A DNA stretch of 10,760 nucleotides from Candidatus Omnitrophota bacterium. Lineage in GTDB: Bacteria > Omnitrophota > Gorgyraeia > 2-02-FULL-51-18 > JAGOUK01. The DNA lies in the NCBI GenBank assembly GCA_020058965.1, contig JAGVCY010000282.1, forward strand, positions 1-10,760, in the 5' to 3' direction. This document shows positions 9,001 to 10,760 of this stretch, in pieces. Under the pieces are notes generated by a model that was not told the DNA's origin, ran no database searches, and saw only the letters and a program-made list of their open reading frames with translations. Both the position numbers and the translations under genes were made by a program. Position 1 is the stretch's first letter; every line of letters begins with the position of its first letter.

Positions 9001-10760
9001 TTCCGGAAGGAGTGTCCTTGATACTATAGACCGTGCTCAGATGTTCGCTAATCTTGGTCCATTGTGCACCTTTTAATCTAATGTTAGGCCTATCCTTAGC
9101 CAAGCTTTCTACCGGGAACATTCCCTTGGCGGCTTTTTGGGTGTCGTACAGCACCCATTCGCTGAAGTCTTTTTTGCTTTCCGGGTCGTAACCATTTTTG
9201 AGTATCCCTTTGCCATAAACCGCACCGTTTGCGATCGCAACAAACACCCGCTCATAGACCTCGACGATCGGAAACCCTTCCCCGGAAAGGATCACATTGC
9301 GTTTCGTGTGCGTGGATTCTTGAGTCGACGGACGCACTGAATACAGGTATCCGAGTGAATATCCTTCCTTTTTGTATTGCTCGATTTCCGCGTAAGACGG
9401 GTGATGGTTTAAATAACGGTTATTTTTGACATCCACCACGCTCCCGTTGGTCCGAGAAAGCGTTTTGTAAAGCACCGGGCGTTCATATTCAATTTTTTCG
9501 AGAATCGTTTTACCGTCTCCATTGTCGGATACGGCGTAATAAGCTCCCGGCATAGCTCCGAACGGAATGCTGGAGGGCTTATACTGAAGTGCGTCATAGA
9601 TATTGCCTGTTTCCGATGTCGGCATTTCGACGTTACGATTTGCGGAAATGGTGCTATCTTCCCACCAGCGGTCCCACATCATGTCACCGCTCTGCATGTC
9701 GGAGCTTAGGTACTTAATTGCAAGAGTGTCGCCGGCCGGAGACCCGGGTCGCAGAAAGATTTTATTAAAGCGCCGGCCGCTGGTGTCACGAATGCTTTCG
9801 GCGTCATCGCCTTTCCCCACCTTGAACGCGGGGATCTCGATCATAACTTCAATATCTGTGTTCCCGGTGATCCCAAGCTCAACCCTAGCTTTCTCAAGAT
9901 AACCGGCCGCAATTTCCCTGAACTCTTTGGTCTTATTTGGAAATGCGCTGATGATCTCGTCAAATTTAACCTTCCCCGCGCTGCGATACTCCGCCAAAAG
10001 CTTGATTCTTGCATCAAGCTTGAAACTCTGTACCGGGCTTCCTTGATTATTCCAGTCGACCGAAACGATCCAATTACCAAAAACATTAGAGAGAATATTG
10101 CGGCCCAATGGATCGCCCGGCATTCTATAGTGCGTCCAGCTCAATCCATTTGTGACATTGATGGTGGTTGCGGGCTGCAGTAGCAATTGTTCATTATCTA
10201 TGCCCGCAGCCTCCATATCCGCATGAACATAATCAGGCAAAGAATTCCAATTGGAAGATCCGCCCATTGCTTGTGCAGCGGTCTGCTTTGAGCCAAAGGT
10301 GGTGATCCAGCGAAGATTATCCTTTGCCATGAGATGAGCATTATTCACATCATTCGTTACGGGCTTCTTATCCACAAATAGTTTAGAGATCGTAGCAACG
10401 TCATAACCATCGCGGAAGCTTTGATCAGCGTTAAACTCGGTAACTTCACCGTATTTGACATTGGCACCAGCGTCAATCCAGACCTTGGTGCGGCTTTCGA
10501 GGGTTTGGTCGAGGTCCACGATGCGGACCTCACGGATGATTGGTGCGTCCTTGGTGCCAAGAGCGGCTCCTTTGACCGGAACGTCCGTGAAGATCACGCG
10601 GGCGCGGTCGTCTTTGTAGATCGCGTGGGTGGGGTCATCTTTGCTGGGATCAACAAATTCACGTCTGATATCTGCGATTTTTTGGTCTGGCGTGCCGTCA
10701 GCGGTGACGCTGTACTTCTCGATGGGCTGCTTGAGGTTAAGATCTCGTTGGGAAGCAGGA
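1..10760 (-). CDS. Giant membrane protein with GT48-like glucan synthase core (internal fragment, both ends open)
   Basis: One minus-strand frame is open across the whole window: 3,586 codons without TAA, TAG or TGA, entering from beyond position 10760 and leaving beyond position 1. The other frames are broken throughout; the longest alternative is about 180 codons. The translation reads as ordinary protein, with discrete hydrophobic segments, charged helices, beta-rich stretches and recognisable family motifs in order. The architecture is ectodomain, anchor, FKS1_dom1-like domain, helical repeats, membrane bundle, GT48-like catalytic domain, membrane bundle, then two further anchor-plus-ectodomain modules. 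Because no stop interrupts it, I treat it as one gene and not as an operon. TGA is absent in frame, so the standard bacterial code fits. Start site, promoter and terminator lie outside the window. True length is unknown but exceeds 3,586 residues. The likely role is synthesis or export of a beta-glucan-like polymer (inferred). Confidence 0.95.
2..739 (-). other. C-proximal module, start of a further repeat (residues 3341-3586, right end open)
   Basis: The stretch contains a helical part, then GINW (3402-3405) and NGYEVEFTP (3419-3427), matching GVDW...GYGYKVIYAP in the preceding module. The distance from GARLA to the GxxW motif is 147 residues here and 154 there. After a short strand region and a Ser/Gly/Glu-rich linker (about 3447-3486), the sequence turns into alternating strands and helices (LIIVQM, IDVLFAPA, ATHFTLIEL), suggesting a small alpha/beta domain that continues beyond the window. 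I cannot name it. Confidence 0.55.
740..997 (-). other. GARLA motif, membrane segment and charged coil, copy 2 (residues 3255-3340)
   Basis: GARLA (3255-3259) is followed by EWVREHW, a hydrophobic helix (about 3269-3287, FLAALGLAGLVGIVRTIV) and a charged helix HIKSKAEEAARQVEEERV (3289-3306). MRTHLVGH (3313-3320) then parallels MRDHLSAY of the first copy. The order and spacing match copy 1, so a tandem duplication of an anchor-plus-coil unit is likely. Confidence 0.7.
962..2581 (-). other. Second beta-rich domain (residues 2727-3266)
   Basis: This is a large region without membrane segments, starting with a GVDW...EYKKQGY motif (2747-2765) and continuing as strands rich in aromatic, Gly and Asp residues. 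FNADQ (2947-2951), a YMKP strand (2973-2976) and GTFWAINLD (2994-3002) resemble, in the same order, FNADQ, YRMP and GNWIVSVD in the N-proximal ectodomain, although the first has 71 more residues between the outer two motifs. A second GARLA occurs at 2837-2841. The C-terminal part is strand-rich and ends in SVLVVLPNGARLAGG, immediately before the next membrane segment. I recognise no named family. Its likeness to the first ectodomain argues for an extracytoplasmic position, but the flanking segments do not clearly give that topology. Confidence 0.55.
2690..2983 (-). other. GARLA motif, membrane segment and charged coil, copy 1 (residues 2593-2690)
   Basis: GARLA (2593-2597) precedes a short hydrophobic helix (about 2606-2621, WAIAPLLIFAWAAYA), then RHKN and a long charged helix with SERRASEQLHRED and EYRKRAEAQEQHELRR (2634-2662), probably a coiled coil. 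MRDHLSAY (2670-2677) follows. The order GARLA, hydrophobic helix, charged coil, MR-x-HL recurs at 3255-3316. The positive flank after the helix suggests that the coil is cytoplasmic. Confidence 0.7.
3065..3961 (-). other. Second membrane bundle and Trp-rich tail of GT48-like unit (residues 2267-2565)
   Basis: Hydrophobic helices lie at about 2268-2288, 2289-2305, 2307-2333, 2347-2370, 2405-2423 and 2427-2446. Between them TTPAKAVYHGTL (2351-2362) and a basic FKGLKGKAFF loop (2371-2380) sit where callose synthases have a GTKTHYYGRTLLHGGAKY-like helix and GRGF loop. After the last helix, VNNHGW (2447-2452) corresponds to the family FNPSGFEW region. The Trp-rich KSWSQKWQTWWGF (2467-2479) parallels the W-rich cytosolic stretch of the plant enzymes. 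Another hydrophobic segment, YFFDFFGN...VISMAI (2528-2556), closes the unit, followed by a Thr/Asn/Ser/Asp-rich linker (2567-2590). The second half of this region is a weaker match than the catalytic domain. Confidence 0.75.
3962..5392 (-). other. GT48-like 1,3-beta-glucan synthase catalytic domain (residues about 1790-2266)
   Basis: GT48 enzymes use UDP-glucose to build 1,3-beta-glucan at the cytosolic face of the membrane. The family's landmark motifs appear here in the right order: VEWNN (1871-1875); RTIMGM (1955-1960), family RTVRGM; GDP...RYP (2029-2031, 2042-2044); VGKP (2089-2092), family EGKP; MIDATMD (2110-2116), family IDMNQD; GFREYI (2142-2147), family GxREHI; ETFTT (2164-2168); LANALGIYGH (2176-2185), family LANPL...HYGH; HLT (2193-2195); AED (2205-2207), family SED; MGKSR (2229-2233), family VGKGRD; AELVLS (2252-2257), family GEQxLS. 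Hydrophobic helices start at about 2268, as in callose synthases. RGG, NQNH and part of NQDN are missing or altered, so activity is uncertain. The comparison rests on remembered family motifs. Confidence 0.85.
5642..6121 (-). other. First membrane bundle of GT48-like unit (residues 1547-1706)
   Basis: Roughly four to five hydrophobic helices are visible: about 1551-1570, 1571-1596, 1638-1666 and 1667-1686, with an amphipathic segment near 1690-1706. A short hydrophilic loop lies at 1597-1636. The segment FHMLFTAIFKIAFSTALIYY (1636-1655) parallels the family pattern in which a Lys-Ala/Leu-Phe-Ser-Tyr helix precedes the callose synthase catalytic domain. GIIGLMWIVLQ (1675-1685), followed by VDIMSSLF...GILSFL (1690-1706), parallels the next two family helices. 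The bundle appears smaller than in eukaryotic enzymes. In this family the bundles frame a channel for the growing glucan; whether that holds here is inferred. Confidence 0.8.
6362..6721 (-). repeat. Repeat unit D (residues 1347-1466)
   Basis: This last and well-conserved unit has FDSHEF (1349-1354), RKFYQS (1361-1366), LGVALP (1370-1375), INEALAKKEF (1397-1406), RYNRRVLE (1447-1454) and SPRS (1461-1464). It is directly followed by the RRFVW...FF hydrophobic stretch that leads to the first membrane bundle. Confidence 0.8.
6866..7159 (-). repeat. Degenerate repeat unit C (residues 1201-1298)
   Basis: The unit begins with GRMHRLISALGF (1206-1217 region), which partly resembles both the terminal NRRVLE motif and the FY-LG helix of the other units. 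A charged helix ELKKRLKELK (1247-1256) follows where NEAL-KKEF would be. It ends with a good terminal motif, EVRRYSRRVIE (1276-1286), and GSPKS. It accounts for the extra spacing in the middle of the array. It is followed by an Ala/Lys-rich helix (1299-1325). Confidence 0.5.
7160..7402 (-). repeat. Repeat unit B (residues 1120-1200)
   Basis: This unit has FGPDEF (1121-1126), VRFYER (1133-1138), FALP (1144-1147) and GALGKKEF (1164-1171). It lacks a good terminal YNRR motif and runs directly into unit C. A Thr/Pro/Ser-rich loop (TTTPSTT, 1148-1154) replaces the Ala/Pro/Gln stretch of unit A. Confidence 0.65.
7424..7759 (-). repeat. Repeat unit A (residues 1001-1112)
   Basis: This is the first unit of the array. 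It contains VDEF (1003-1006), RRFYQS (1013-1018), LGVNLP (1022-1027), NEALSKKEF (1053-1061), QYNRRVLE (1091-1098) and KSPKS (1107-1111). It is the closest match to unit D, both in protein and in DNA. Confidence 0.8.
7760..7924 (-). other. Charged helical connector (residues 946-1000)
   Basis: A linker of about 55 residues joins the FKS1_dom1-like domain to the repeat array. The first part is Gly/Pro/Trp-containing (QGPSGWPTGF). The rest is strongly charged helix with EEEARG and AERRARAEFKAR, probably a short coiled coil. No domain is recognised. Confidence 0.6.
7925..8554 (-). other. FKS1_dom1-like cytoplasmic domain (residues about 736-945)
   Basis: FKS1_dom1 is the conserved N-terminal cytosolic domain of eukaryotic 1,3-beta-glucan and callose synthases, lying before the first membrane bundle. 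Here, as in that domain, a helix with FNKFNAFING (777-786) precedes an IFVNSSNLLGAYSP segment (837-850). That segment sits where the family has a YLLIWGEAANLRFMPE-like motif. A helical segment with FIEELFRLFIEY (889-900) then sits where the family has its 'VVTPIY' helix, and YDDDLTAWF (918-926) matches the family YDDLNEYFW motif. The WGEA signature itself is not conserved, so no single motif is decisive. The collinear order, and its position upstream of a GT48-like core in the same chain, make the match credible. The comparison is from memory of the family, not a computed alignment. The domain could otherwise be an unrelated helical domain. Confidence 0.6.
8789..8869 (-). other. Single transmembrane anchor (residues 631-657)
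   Basis: About 27 residues are almost entirely Ile, Leu, Val, Ala, Gly and Phe, then come INKKLAAARK, a typical positive-inside flank. The segment places residues 1-626 outside and the following 800 or so residues in the cytoplasm, which agrees with the cytosolic location of FKS1_dom1-type domains. It is followed by a Thr/Ser/Pro/Val-rich linker (667-690) that looks disordered. Confidence 0.85.
8882..10760 (-). other. N-proximal beta-rich ectodomain (residues 1-626, left end open)
   Basis: This part of the giant protein has no hydrophobic segment long enough to span a membrane. It is rich in alternating hydrophobic/polar strands, Asn, Gly and aromatic residues, as in secreted beta-sandwich or polysaccharide-handling regions. 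It ends at a membrane anchor followed by Lys/Arg, so it probably lies outside the cytoplasm. FNADQ at 109-113, YRMP at 211-214, and a GNW...VD strand at 228-235 recur in similar order in the ectodomain near 2947-3002, which suggests the two are paralogous. A second motif, QYKKEGY (461-467), resembles EYKKQGY at 2759-2765. A helical stretch (about 247-300) separates two beta-rich parts. I recognise no named domain. Carbohydrate binding is a guess from the neighbouring synthase, not seen in any motif. Confidence 0.6.

Noticed and set aside
1..10760. Operon of several separate genes
   Set aside because: No stop codon or gap occurs in the frame, and domain boundaries are joined by linkers, so nothing supports separate genes. 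Internal starts could exist but there is no evidence for them.
1..10760. Eukaryotic origin, given the GT48 match
   Set aside because: There is a single 10.8-kb open stretch with no intron-like interruption, and the giant modular architecture with repeated anchor modules is unlike eukaryotic callose synthases of about 1,900 residues. It is not fully excluded without taxonomic data.
1..10760. CRISPR arrays, tRNA or rRNA genes, insertion sequences, terminators
   Set aside because: None is seen. The whole window is coding, and the short repeated DNA strings are explained by protein repeats.

Overview
The whole 10,760-base window is one uninterrupted reading frame on the minus strand. Reading triplets that start at plus positions 2, 5, 8 and so on, I found no TTA, CTA or TCA (minus-strand stops) from position 2 to 10759. 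This gives 3,586 consecutive sense codons with neither start nor stop in view, so the window is an internal slice of one giant gene. There are no intergenic regions, RNA genes, promoters, terminators, CRISPR arrays or transposons. Residues are numbered from the upstream (high-coordinate) end: residue n covers plus positions 10760-3n to 10762-3n.

The organism is probably a bacterium with a mid-range GC content. Genes this long with no introns point to lineages with giant genes, such as Candidatus Omnitrophota, but phylum placement is an inference.

Layout in protein order (window 10760 down to 1): (1) a beta-rich, probably extracytoplasmic region, residues 1-626; (2) one membrane anchor, about 631-657; (3) a cytoplasmic domain, about 736-945, resembling FKS1_dom1, the N-terminal domain of eukaryotic 1,3-beta-glucan synthases; (4) a charged linker and an array of about four related helical repeats, 1001-1466; (5) a membrane bundle, 1547-1706; (6) a large cytosolic domain, about 1790-2266, whose ordered motifs match the GT48 1,3-beta-glucan/callose synthase catalytic domain; (7) a second membrane bundle and Trp-rich tail, 2267-2565; (8) a membrane segment plus charged coil, then a beta-rich domain related to the first one, 2607-3266; (9) another membrane segment plus charged coil, and the start of a repeated module, 3267-3586.

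The central finding is a nearly complete GT48-type glucan synthase (regulatory domain, membrane bundle, catalytic domain, membrane bundle) embedded in a giant, probably bacterial, protein. GT48 enzymes are known to me as eukaryotic; bacterial curdlan synthases belong to GT2. Several GT48 signature residues are altered, so a changed activity or an inactive descendant is possible. A reasonable model is a single polypeptide that makes or moves a beta-glucan-like polymer across the inner membrane, with duplicated outer modules to handle or anchor it. That model is inference.
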